A stretch of 64,000 bases of DNA from Nonomuraea fuscirosea. GTDB lineage: Bacteria; Actinomycetota; Actinomycetes; Streptosporangiales; Streptosporangiaceae. A model generated the notes under the pieces. It was given only the letters and a program-made list of their open reading frames with translations, searched no databases and was not told where the DNA came from. The DNA lies in contig NZ_PVNG01000028.1 of NCBI RefSeq assembly GCF_003001935.1, positions 62,001 through 126,000 of the forward strand. Direction: 5' to 3'. How positions within the stretch are numbered: the first letter of the stretch is position 1; every line of letters begins with the position of its first letter. The position numbers and the translations under genes were made by a program. Below are positions 39,709-51,852 of this stretch, one piece after another.

Positions 39709-41112
39709 GTGTGGCCGTTGCCGAAGCCGGCGCCGGGGCCGCAGCCGCCGGACGGCGCGGTGGTGAGCGTGCGCCTGCCGTTCAGCTTCCGCTTCCAGCA
39801 CCCGGCCCAGGTCGTCGTGGCCGGGTTCGGCCTGGTCATCGCGGCCGGCACGCTCCTGCTCACGCTGCCGGTCGCGACCGCGTCCGGCGAGCCGGCCGGC
39901 TGGATGGCCGCGCTGTTCACCTCGACCTCGGCCGTGTGCGTGACCGGGCTGGCCGTCGTCGACACCGAGACGCACTGGTCGGCGTTCGGCGAGGTGGTGA
40001 TCGCCGGGCTGGTCCAGGTGGGCGGTCTCGGCATCATGACGCTGGCCACCCTGTTCACCCTGCTCGTGTCGGGCCGGTTAGGACTGCGGGCCAGGATCGC
40101 GGCCCAGGCCGAGACCAAGGCGCTGAGCATGGGCGACGTGCGCCGGGTCGTGCGCAAGGTGGTGCTGTTCAGCCTGCTGTGCGAGAGCGTCGCCGCCGCC
40201 GTCCTGGCCGCGCGCTTCCTCATCGGGTACGGCGAGCCGTTCGGCCGCGCCCTCTACCTGGGCGCCTTCCACGCGGTCAGCGCGTTCAACAACGCCGGCT
40301 TCGCGCTCTGGCCGGACAGCCTGGTCCGGTTCGTCGCGGACCCGTGGATCTGCCTGACCGTCGCGTTCGCCTGCATCGTCGGCGGGCTCGGCTTCCCCGT
40401 CGTGTTCGAGCTGGCCCGCGCCTGGCGGCGGCCGCGCACGTGGTCCGTGCTGACCAGGATCACGCTGGGCACGAGCCTGGCCCTGCTGCTGCTCGGCACC
40501 GGGGTCTTCCTGGCCACCGAGTGGAGCAACCCGGGGACGCTCGGACGGCTCGACGATCCGGGCAAGGTGCTGGCGGCGTTCTTCACCGCCGTCATGCCAC
40601 GCTCGGCCGGGTTCAACACCCTCGACATCACGCAGCTGTACCCGTCGAGCTGGCTGGCCACCGACCTGCTGATGTTCATCGGCGGCGGCAGCGCGGGCAC
40701 AGCGGGCGGCATCAAGGTGACCACGATCGGGCTGCTGGCCTTCGTCGTGTGGGCGGAGATGCGCGGCGAGAGCCGGGTCAACGTCGGCCGCCGCAGGCTG
40801 CCGGACACCACCCAGCGCCAGGCCGTCACCATCACGACGCTGGGCGTGGCGCTCGTGGGCCTGGCCACCTACCTGCTGCTCGCCCTCACCCCGCACGGCC
40901 TCGACGTGGTGCTCTTCGAGGTGATCTCCGCGTTCGGCACGGCCGGCATGACCACCGGCATCACCGCGAGCCTCGGCACGGCCGGCCACCTGCTGCTGGT
41001 CGTGCTCATGTTCATCGGCCGGATCGGCCCGCTCACGCTGGGCTCCGCGCTGGCCCTCAACACGCGCGCACGACACTACGAACTACCCGAGGAGCGAGTC
41101 ATCGTTGGTTGA
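39709..41112 (+). CDS. ktrB: KtrB/TrkH-type potassium uptake membrane subunit
   Basis: The 467-aa membrane protein has the four pore loops of the TrkH/KtrB superfamily: TSTSAVCVTGLAV, SAFNNAGFAL, MPRSAGFNTLDI and SAFGTAGMTTGI. Each carries the selectivity-filter glycine. It forms the K+ translocating dimer gated by the RCK protein encoded next. The frame is open upstream to 39538, but GTG 39709 is chosen: GGGGAGG lies ten bases before it, and the upstream codons resemble non-coding sequence. GTG 39763 is another possibility. The C-terminus ends in the short hydrophilic tail usual for KtrB. ktrA overlaps its end. Confidence 0.92.
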   Translation: MWPLPKPAPGPQPPDGAVVSVRLPFSFRFQHPAQVVVAGFGLVIAAGTLLLTLPVATASGEPAGWMAALFTSTSAVCVTGLAVVDTETHWSAFGEVVIAGLVQVGGLGIMTLATLFTLLVSGRLGLRARIAAQAETKALSMGDVRRVVRKVVLFSLLCESVAAAVLAARFLIGYGEPFGRALYLGAFHAVSAFNNAGFALWPDSLVRFVADPWICLTVAFACIVGGLGFPVVFELARAWRRPRTWSVLTRITLGTSLALLLLGTGVFLATEWSNPGTLGRLDDPGKVLAAFFTAVMPRSAGFNTLDITQLYPSSWLATDLLMFIGGGSAGTAGGIKVTTIGLLAFVVWAEMRGESRVNVGRRRLPDTTQRQAVTITTLGVALVGLATYLLLALTPHGLDVVLFEVISAFGTAGMTTGITASLGTAGHLLLVVLMFIGRIGPLTLGSALALNTRARHYELPEERVIVG

Positions 41113-41767
41113 GTACAAGGGCGACCCGGTGGTCGTCATCGGGCTGGGCCGGTTCGGCACGTCGCTGGCCCTGGAGCTCACCCGGCGCGGCACCGAGGTC
41201 CTGGCCATCGACCACCGGCCGAAGATCACGCAGAGCCTGGCCGGTCACATCACCCAGATCGCCACCGCCGACGCCACCGACATGGAGGCGCTGCGCCAGC
41301 TCGGCGTCCCCGACTTCTACCAGGCGGTCGTGGCCGTCGGCAGCGACATCGAGGCCAGCATCCTGACCACGTCGCTGCTGGCCGAGCTGGAGATCAACGA
41401 CATCTGGGCCAAGGCGATCAGCACCCAGCACGGCCGCATCCTGAGCCGCATCGGCGCCCACCACGTCGTCTTCCCCGAGCACGACATGGGCGAGCGGGTG
41501 GCCCACCTGGTCAGCGGGCGGCTGCTCGACTACATGCAGGTGGACGAGAGCTTCGCCCTGGCCAAGACCCGCCCGCCGAAGGAGTACGTGGGGGTGCCGC
41601 TGGGCCGCTCCAACCTGCGCCGCAAGTACGGCGTCACGATCGTGGCGGTGAAGCCGCCCGGCGAGGACTTCACGTACGCGACGGCCGACACGGAGCTGAC
41701 CTACGGCGACATCGTCCTGGTCTCGGGGCGGACCGAGCAGGTCGAACGCTTCGCCGAGCTGCCCTGA
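41105..41767 (+). CDS. ktrA: KtrA/TrkA-type RCK gating subunit of potassium uptake
   Basis: The 220-aa protein has an RCK_N nucleotide-binding domain (VVVIGLGRFGTSLALEL; FYQAVVAVGSDIEASILTT) and an RCK_C domain (YAYTAD-like ligand-binding half ending DIVLVSGRTEQVERFAELP). KtrA rings bind ATP or ADP and, in many Gram-positives, c-di-AMP through RCK_C, opening or closing KtrB. The TTG at 41105 lies within the ktrB end, with GAGGAG upstream, so the two subunits are translationally coupled. The set is complete for K+ uptake. Confidence 0.93.
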   Translation: MVEYKGDPVVVIGLGRFGTSLALELTRRGTEVLAIDHRPKITQSLAGHITQIATADATDMEALRQLGVPDFYQAVVAVGSDIEASILTTSLLAELEINDIWAKAISTQHGRILSRIGAHHVVFPEHDMGERVAHLVSGRLLDYMQVDESFALAKTRPPKEYVGVPLGRSNLRRKYGVTIVAVKPPGEDFTYATADTELTYGDIVLVSGRTEQVERFAELP

Positions 41768-41773
41768 GGACGA

Positions 41774-42595
41774 TCACCGGCGGGCGGTGAAGGCCAGGAG
41801 GGGCGCGGCCGTACGCGGCGGGTCCTCCAGGATGGGCGAGTGCCCGAGACCGGGCAGCAGCTCCACCGTCGCGCCGGGGACGACGCGGTAGCGGTCGGCC
41901 GAGGCGGACCGCCACCTGCGGTCGTCCGCCCCGAAGAGCACCAGGAGCGGCTTGCCCAGCTCCGCCAGCCGCTCGGGGAGCGCCCGCGCCGCCAGGTACT
42001 CGCCGGTGGCCCGCATCGTCGCGGTGAGGCTGTGGTGGGTCATGGCGCGCACCTCGTCCAGGAGCTCGTCCGGGATCCGGTAGCCGGGGCGGCTGAACCC
42101 GGTGCGCGCGAACCGGCGGATCTCCTCGTCGGCCGGCGGCTACGTCCCGGGGCTGATCGCGGCCTGCTCCGAGGCGATGAACGCGTCCAGCCCCGGTCCC
42201 GTGTTGATCAGGACGAGCGCGGTCACCAGGCCGGGCCGCAGCTCGGCGAGGGCGGTGGCGGCCACGCCCCCGCTGGAGTGGCCGGCCACCACCGCCCGCC
42301 GGACGCCGAGCAGGTCCATCGCGGCGGCGACCCGGCGCGCCTGGCCGGGCAGCGCGTAGTGGTCACCGGCCGGTTTCGCCGACCGGCCGTGCCCGAGCAG
42401 GTCGATCCTGATGACGCGGTGGGATCCGGTCAGCAGCGGGACCAGCGCGTCCCACGACCGGGCCGAGGACGCGGATCCGTGGATGAGCAGGAGCGCGGGG
42501 GCCTCACGCGGGCCGTCCTGGCACACGTGGACGTCACCGCCGTCCAGGGGCAGGAGCAGGCTTTCCGTCGCGTGCGGTTCGTGGTGAAGAGTCAC
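41774..42595 (-). pseudogene. Alpha/beta hydrolase interrupted by a single in-frame amber codon
   Basis: Residues 1-151 (HGSASSARSWDALVPLL; nucleophile in AGHSSGGVAA) and the downstream segment from codon 153 (GKPLLVLFGADDRRW; catalytic histidine in GLGHSPIL) are in the same frame and together make a normal 273-residue hydrolase. They are separated only by TAG at 42140-42142, in the context SPGT-stop-PPADEEIRRF. A TGG (Trp) to TAG change would explain it. All three catalytic residues remain, but the nucleophile and histidine are on opposite sides of the stop. A sequencing error is possible. It is divergent from an AraC regulator. Confidence 0.8.
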
Positions 42596-42672
42596 GGCGT
42601 CACTGTGGCCGCCGTTGGGCGGCGGCGTCTTGAACGAATGTTCCCTTCGCCCGGCTCACGTAGCATGGCCTG

Positions 42673-43527
42673 GTGCGTAGGTTCGTGCACGGTGCGGCGG
42701 AGTGGGGGGTCGCGCGCCCGCGCCGGTCCAGCCGGGTGGCCGGCGTCACCATGGCCGGGTTCCGCGTCGGTGACCTCCACACGCTCAGGATGGTCCCGCA
42801 CCCGGCCGTGACGCTGCTGCTCGACTTCGGCGCCGGCACCTCCGTGGTGGAGTGCGCCGCCGGGCGGCGGCAGCGGGGCAGCCTCGTCGCCGGGCCCGGC
42901 TTCGGCTCAGGAGGCACGGTACGGGCGCGCGGCGAGAACGTCGAGTGCGTGCAGGTGCGCCTGTCGCCCGTCATCGCCCAGGCGGTCCTCGGCGTCTCCC
43001 CCGCCGAGCTCGACGACGCCCCGGTCGCCCTCGACGACCTGTGGGGCCGGGACGTGCCGTTGATCAGGGAACGGCTGAGCGAGGCCGCGTCGTGGCCGGA
43101 GCGCTTCGCGCTGACCGAAGCGCTGATCACCCGCCGCCGCGAGTACGGGCCGCCGGTGGACCCGGAGGTGGCCTGGGCCTGGCGGCGCATCGTGGACCGT
43201 CACGGCCTGCTCCGGGTGGAGGGGCTGGCGGACGAGGTCGGGTGGAGCCGTAAGCGCCTGTGGTCCAGGTTCAGGTCCCAGCTCGGGCTGGCCCCGAAGC
43301 GGGCCGTCAAGCTGGTCCGCTTCGACGAGGCCGCGCACCGCCTGGTCGCCGGCGAGCCCGCGGCCGCCGTCGCGGCGGAGGCCGGTTACGCCGACCAGTC
43401 CCACCTGCACCGGGACGTCATGGCGTTCACCGGGACGACCCCCGCGGCGGTGGCGGATGAGACGTTCCTGGCGGTCGACGACCTCGCCTGGGCCTGGCCG
43501 GGAGCGCCGGGCGCGGCGGTTGGCTAG
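42673..43527 (+). CDS. AraC-family transcriptional regulator
   Basis: The 284-aa protein has a weakly conserved N-terminal sensor region and a C-terminal pair of AraC helix-turn-helices (LRVEGLADEVGWSRKRLWSRFRSQLGLAPKRAVKLVRFDEA; AAVAAEAGYADQSHLHRDVMAFTGTTPAAV). It is divergent from the broken hydrolase, its probable original target. The GTG at 42673 has only a weak ribosome-binding site; TTG/GTG alternatives nearby cannot be excluded. A small CBS-domain gene follows after 22 bp. Confidence 0.88.
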   Translation: MRRFVHGAAEWGVARPRRSSRVAGVTMAGFRVGDLHTLRMVPHPAVTLLLDFGAGTSVVECAAGRRQRGSLVAGPGFGSGGTVRARGENVECVQVRLSPVIAQAVLGVSPAELDDAPVALDDLWGRDVPLIRERLSEAASWPERFALTEALITRRREYGPPVDPEVAWAWRRIVDRHGLLRVEGLADEVGWSRKRLWSRFRSQLGLAPKRAVKLVRFDEAAHRLVAGEPAAAVAAEAGYADQSHLHRDVMAFTGTTPAAVADETFLAVDDLAWAWPGAPGAAVG

Positions 43528-43549
43528 GCTGACCCGCGGAGGATCACTG

Positions 43550-43993
43550 ATGCGCGCACGCGATCTCGCCGTCGAGTTCCCGACGGTCACTCTCGGCACC
43601 CCTGCGCTGGAGGCCGCCAAGCTGCTGGCCGACCAGGATCTGCCGGGCCTCATCCTGGTGGACGACGACGGCCGGCCGCACAGCATCCTGCCCGGCACGC
43701 AGGTGCTGCGGCTGGCGGTGCCGGCGTACTGCCAGGACGATCCGGCGCTGGCGCGGGTGGTGGACGAGGCACACGCGGACCGGTTCCTGCACCGGCTCGG
43801 CGGCAAGAGCGTCCGGGAGTGCCTGCCCGAGCGGCGGCGCGAGCTGCCGGTGGCGGACCCGGGGGCGACCGTGCTGGAGCTGGCGGCGCTGATGGCGCGC
43901 ACGCACAGCCCGCTGGTGGCGGTGGTGGAGGACGATCGCCTGATCGGGGCGGTGACCCTGCAGTCCCTGCTCGACCGGGCGCTGCTGCTCTGA
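43550..43993 (+). CDS. CBS-domain pair protein
   Basis: The 147-aa protein consists of two CBS motifs: DLAVEFPTVTLGTPALEAAKLLADQDLPGLILVDDDGRPHSIL and VADPGATVLELAALMARTHSPLVAVVEDDRLIGAVTLQSLLD. CBS pairs bind adenine nucleotides and act as energy or ligand sensors for a partner protein. No catalytic or transport domain is fused, so it must act on another protein; none of its neighbours is an obvious partner. The ATG at 43550 has GGAGGATC upstream. Confidence 0.9.
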   Translation: MRARDLAVEFPTVTLGTPALEAAKLLADQDLPGLILVDDDGRPHSILPGTQVLRLAVPAYCQDDPALARVVDEAHADRFLHRLGGKSVRECLPERRRELPVADPGATVLELAALMARTHSPLVAVVEDDRLIGAVTLQSLLDRALLL

Positions 43994-44099
43994 CGAAGGC
44001 GCGCCACCGGCTCCCCTGGTCACGGCCCTCGGGAGAACGTGCGCCGGTCAGGGGTGGTGCCTGCGGAAACAGGTCCTGACGGGGTCGTAGGCTGGTCAC

Positions 44100-44708
44100 A
44101 TGGTGACGACCGTGGCATGTCAGCCCGTACCCGCCCGGCGCGCGGACGCCGAGCGGGACGTCGCCGCGATCCTCGAAGCCGGCGCCCGGCTGCTCAGCGC
44201 CGATCCCGCCGCCGGCCCGGCCGACGTCGCCACGGCGGCCGGCGTGAGCCTGGCCGTGCTCCACCGCCACTTCCCGTCACGGGAGGCGCTGGTCGACGCC
44301 GTGCTCGACCGGGCGGCGGACCTGGCGGACGCCGTGCTGGAGCACGAGTGCATCGACGCGGCGCCCGCCCCGGAGGCGATGGCCGGGCTGCTCCGGTCGG
44401 CGTGGGAGGTGCTCGACCGGCATCGCCGCCTGTTCGTGGCCGTGGACCCGGCACCGGCCACGGAGAAGGACAGGGAGCATCGCGAGCGCCCGCTGCGTGG
44501 GGTGCGGCGGCTCATCGAGCGCGGCAGGCGCGACGGGGACTTCCGGCACGACCTGCCGTTGCCGTGGCTGGTGACCACCTTCTTCGCGATCATCCGCGGC
44601 GCCGCGCAGGAGCGGGAGGCGGGCCGGCTGAAGCCGGAGGAGGTCGGGCACGTGCTGGCCACCACGATGTTGTCGCTGCTCGCGCCCGCCGGCGACCGCT
44701 CACGCTGA
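44100..44708 (+). CDS. TetR-family transcriptional regulator
   Basis: The 202-aa protein has a TetR-type helix-turn-helix (ADVATAAGVSLAVLHRHFPSREALVDAVLDRA, about residues 40-72) and an all-helical ligand domain. It is not flanked by an obvious efflux pump, so its target is unknown. ATG 44100 directly precedes the family-like N-terminal helix. A hairpin follows 14 bp after the stop. Confidence 0.9.
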   Translation: MVTTVACQPVPARRADAERDVAAILEAGARLLSADPAAGPADVATAAGVSLAVLHRHFPSREALVDAVLDRAADLADAVLEHECIDAAPAPEAMAGLLRSAWEVLDRHRRLFVAVDPAPATEKDREHRERPLRGVRRLIERGRRDGDFRHDLPLPWLVTTFFAIIRGAAQEREAGRLKPEEVGHVLATTMLSLLAPAGDRSR

Positions 44709-44721
44709 AGCGAGGTCCCGT

Positions 44722-44736
44722 CCGGGCACCGCCCGG
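44722..44736 (+). terminator. Hairpin after the TetR gene
   Basis: CCGGGC and GCCCGG form a perfect 6-bp stem around ACC. The remaining bases to 44829 hold only CGGCCTGAC-like imperfect repeats. Confidence 0.45.
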
Positions 44737-44910
44737 GAGCCGGCCGCTTCCTGCGGCGCGACATCCGGCCTGACCCGGCCTGACACGACCTACGACAGCC
44801 GGCCCGACCGGACCTGACAGGACGCACGAATGTGGGATATCGCCGGCGAGTCCGGCGGTCTATCCTTCGTTGATGGTCGCATTACCCCGGCAAGACCGGT
44901 GACCCCGCCG

Positions 44911-45276
44911 ATGCCGTCCCTGACGCTGGCTCACCAGCACCTGCCCGAGGTGACCGTGATCGTCGTGACCGGCGAGATGGACGCCACGAACCGGGCGCAG
45001 CTCGAAGGTTATCTGCGCGAGGTCAGGCGGAGCCCGGCCGAGACCCTGGTGTTCGACCTGGCACGGGTGCCGTTCATGGACAGCTCGGGCCTGCACGTCC
45101 TGCTGGTGTGCGCCACCGAGTGCCTCAGGCTTGGCGGGGCCGTGCACCTGGCCGGCGTGCAGCCGCTGCCGTCCCGGCTCTTCGAGATCACCGGCGTGGT
45201 GGCGCACCTGCCGATGCACGACACGGTCGAGCAGGCCGTGGCCGCCGCCACCCCTTCCTCGCAACCCTCCCACTGA
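44911..45276 (+). CDS. STAS-domain anti-sigma factor antagonist
   Basis: The protein has a single STAS domain (EVTVIVVTGEMDATNRAQLEGYLREV; TLVFDLARVPFMDSSGLHVLL), with the phosphorylatable serine in DSSGL. Such proteins bind anti-sigma kinases in their unphosphorylated form and release sigma factors. The ATG at 44911 is chosen on homology and a weak GGTGA; the frame is open to ATG 44830, which would add 27 residues. The poly-HAMP kinase and SpoIIE phosphatase downstream make a phosphatase-antagonist relationship plausible but unproven. Confidence 0.85.
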   Translation: MPSLTLAHQHLPEVTVIVVTGEMDATNRAQLEGYLREVRRSPAETLVFDLARVPFMDSSGLHVLLVCATECLRLGGAVHLAGVQPLPSRLFEITGVVAHLPMHDTVEQAVAAATPSSQPSH

Positions 45277-45338
45277 CCGCGCCCCGCGAAGCCGTGCAAC
45301 GACTGTGCGGGCGGAAGGGCACGGCCGCGCCAGGCAGG

Positions 45339-45354
45339 GTGAGAGTGTTCTCAC
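45339..45354 (+). terminator. Short inverted repeat in the STAS-kinase gap
   Basis: GTGAGA and TCTCAC pair perfectly around GTGT. It could be a weak terminator of the STAS gene or a binding site. Confidence 0.35.
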
Positions 45355-45417
45355 CACCCGTACACGTCCTGTGATAGATAGATGACAACTCGCGGCTAGC
45401 GCGCGCGGCAGGCACGT

Positions 45418-45491
45418 CCGGCTACTCTCTCCGCTACCTGAGCAACTCAGGCACGGAGGTCCGGTATCGATCCTCTCCCTCCGGGGAGAGG
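45418..45491 (+). ncRNA. Structured 5' leader of the hybrid kinase: nested rod hairpin plus UNCG-loop hairpin
   Basis: The first structure is nested: CCGG (45418-45421) with CCGG (45461-45464), CTCCG (45429-45433) with CGGAG (45454-45458), and CCTGAG (45437-45442) with CTCAGG (45446-45451) around CAA. The second is CCTCTCCC (45472-45479) with GGGAGAGG (45484-45491) around a TCCG loop, an extra-stable UNCG type. I do not recognise it as a known riboswitch. The rest of the 325-bp gap (45277-45601) holds only the short inverted repeat at 45339 and the leader peptide. Confidence 0.5.
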
Positions 45492-45533
45492 AGCTCTGCT
45501 TCATCGCCGATCGCCCGCCGAGGAGGATTCCTC

Positions 45534-45601
45534 TTGAGGTCTTACGCATCGCGCAGACGTTCCGCCCCGCAGCACCTTTCCGCGTTGCTCAAGGAGATTC
45601 G

Positions 45602-45605
<4 letters not shown>
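45534..45605 (+). CDS. Possible 23-residue leader peptide overlapping the hybrid kinase start
   Basis: A TTG at 45534 follows AGGAGG (45521-45526) at the ideal seven-base spacing and opens 23 codons. The peptide is Arg/Ser-rich (RSYASRRRSAP near its start, LSALLKEIR at its end). Its TGA (45603-45605) overlaps the kinase ATG (45602). The ribosome-binding site is partly within a small hairpin (GAGGA 45520-45524 with TCCTC 45529-45533). The kinase also has its own AAGGAG. Such an arrangement could couple kinase translation to the leader; it has not been shown to be translated. Confidence 0.5.
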
Positions 45606-49569
<3,964 letters not shown>

Positions 49570-49573
<4 letters not shown>

Positions 49574-51852
49574 CGGGCCACCCCCACCCCGCCCCGGACG
49601 AGCGCGGTCTGGAGCGGCTGGTGGCCACCGTCGAGCGGCTGCGGCGCGAGGCCGAGCGGGCCCGGCGCGAGGCCGACGACCGCGCGCTGATCGAGCTGGC
49701 CACGGGCGTCCTCGTCGAGCGGCTCGGCTGCGGGCCCGCGCAGGCGGCCGGGCAGCTGGCCACGCTCGCCGCCAAGGCGGGCGTGTCACGGCTGGAGGTC
49801 GCCGCCGACGTGCTGCGCGCGGTGGCCGGCGACCGCATCGGCGCGGCCGGCGCGGCGGATCCCCAGGCCGCGGTACGGCTGCGCGTGGCCGAGAGCGCGG
49901 CACTCGGCGCCCCCGACACCCAGGCGGCGGCCGCCGGGCTCCTGGAGCACGCGCTCGCCCCGCTCGGGGCCACGGCGGTGGCGGTGTGGGCGACCGAGCC
50001 CGGCGGCGCCCTCACCCTGGCCGGCTACGCCGGTTTCACGGCCGAGGAGGCCCGGCGGTGGCGGCACGTGCCGCCCGGCGTGCTCACCCCGGCCGGGCGG
50101 TCGCTGACCGAGCGGCGGATGATCTGGCATCCCGACTCCGGCCTGCCCGCCATCGGCCGCCCCGCCTCCGCCGGCGGCCGGGTCACCGTGCCCATGACCG
50201 CGGCCGGGCGGCAGCTCGGCGTGCTGGAGATCTGCTGGCCGCACGACCTGCCGCCGCGGCCGCCCAGGATCGAGCGGCAGATCGAGGCCCTGGCCGAGTT
50301 GTGCGCGCACACGCTGGACGCCCCGTACGCGGCCCACGCGCCCGCCACACCCGCCCAGACCGAGATCGTGGACCTGGCCGACACACTGCCCGATCCGGCC
50401 CTGGTGCTGCGGGCGCACCTGGACGCGGAGGGCGAGCCGGCCGACTTCCTGGTCCGGCACGTCAACGAGCGGATCACCGCCGGTGACGGGCTGCTGCTGG
50501 AGGCGTACCCGCTGATGCCCGGCGCGCGGCTGCTGGAGGCCTGCCCGCCGGCCGCGGAGGGCCTGTTCGCGCGGCTGGAGCACGTCCACGCCACCGGCGA
50601 GCCGTTCCGCGCGGAGCGGATGCCGTTCGGCCTGACCACGACCGGCGTGGCCGACGTCAGCATCACCCGCCACGGCGACAGCCTGCTGCTGGTGTGGCGC
50701 GAGCACGACGAGGACGCCCGGCTGGCCGGGCTGCTGGAGCACGCGCAGCGGCTGGGCCGCATCGGCGGCTTCGAGGAGAACGCGCTCACCGGGCAGATCA
50801 CCTGGAACGCCCAGCTCTACTCCCTGTACGGCCTCGCGCCCGGCGACCCGCCCATCCCGCTGGAACGCCTGCGCGACCACGCCCACCCCGACGACGAGGT
50901 CGCGCTGGGCCGCTTCCTGCGCACGGTGCTGCACCACCGGCGCTTCGCGGCCACGGCGTTCCGGCTGCAGCGTCCCGACGGGGTGGCCCGGCACATGCGG
51001 GTGGTGGCCGAGCCGGTCTTCGGGCCGGACAGGCGGCTGATGGCGGTCCGGGGGGCGTACCAGGACATCTCCTCCCAGCACTGGACGGAGGTCGCGCTGG
51101 CCGTCACCCGCGACCAGCTCGCCCACACCGAGGAGCAGTCCGCCGCGCGCGACCGGCTGGCCCTGCAGCTGCAGCAGGCCATCATGCCGCCCTCGCACGG
51201 CCGGATCGACTCGCTCGGCCTGCGCATCGCCGTCCGCTACCGGCCCGCGCAGAAGGAGCACCTGGTCGGCGGCGACTGGTACGACGCGGTCGCGCTCCCC
51301 TCCCGGCAGGTGCTGCTGTCGGTGGGCGACGTGGCCGGGCACGGCGTGGAGGCGGCCACGGGCATGGTCGTCCTGCGCAACGCGCTGCGCGGCCTGGCCG
51401 CCACCGGGGCCGGCCCCGCCCAGCTCCTGTCCTGGCTCAACCAGGTCGCCCACCACCTCGCCGACCGGATGACCGCCACCGCCGTCTGCGGCCTGTACGA
51501 CCCGCCGACCAGGACCCTGCGCTGGGCCAGGGCCGGGCACCTGCCGCCCATCCTGTTGCGCGAGGGCGACGGGGCGGAGCTGGCGCTGGTCAAGGGGCCG
51601 CTGCTGGGGGCGTTCACGGACGCCCGGTACGAGGAGAGGCAGGTGCAGGTACAGGCCGGCGACACGCTGCTCATGTACACCGACGGCCTGATCGAGCGGC
51701 GCGACCACAACCTGCGGCACGCCCAGGACCGGCTGCTGGACATCGCCAGACGGCCGGCGGCCACCCTCGACCACCGCCTCGACGACCTGCTCACCCACTG
51801 CAACTCCGACACCGACGACGACACCTGCCTCATCGGCGTACATGTCACCTGA
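49570..51852 (+). CDS. SpoIIE-type PP2C phosphatase with ANTAR, GAF and PAS domains
   Basis: The 760-aa protein has an ANTAR-like N-terminus (RALIELATGVLVERLGCGPAQAAGQLATLAAKAG), a GAF region (about 120-260), PAS segments (about 265-370 and 395-510, with ITWNAQLYSLYGL and PDDEVALGRFL), and a SpoIIE phosphatase core. The core shows VGGDWYDAV, VGDVAGHGVEAA and DTLLMYTDGLIERR, with the metal-binding aspartates. It would dephosphorylate a STAS-domain antagonist and so control a sigma factor. The ATG overlaps the hybrid kinase stop (ATGA), so kinase and phosphatase are made together and probably form one pathway. The STAS protein at 44911 is a candidate substrate. Confidence 0.92.

Noticed and set aside
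42140..42142. Amber codon in the hydrolase read as a recoded amino acid (for example pyrrolysine).
   Set aside because: No recoding machinery or stem-loop is seen, and a Trp-to-stop change explains it more simply.
45418..45601. Leader of the hybrid kinase tested against c-di-AMP (ydaO), c-di-GMP, cobalamin and SAM riboswitch patterns.
   Set aside because: None of the conserved core motifs I know is visible; reported only as an unassigned structured leader.
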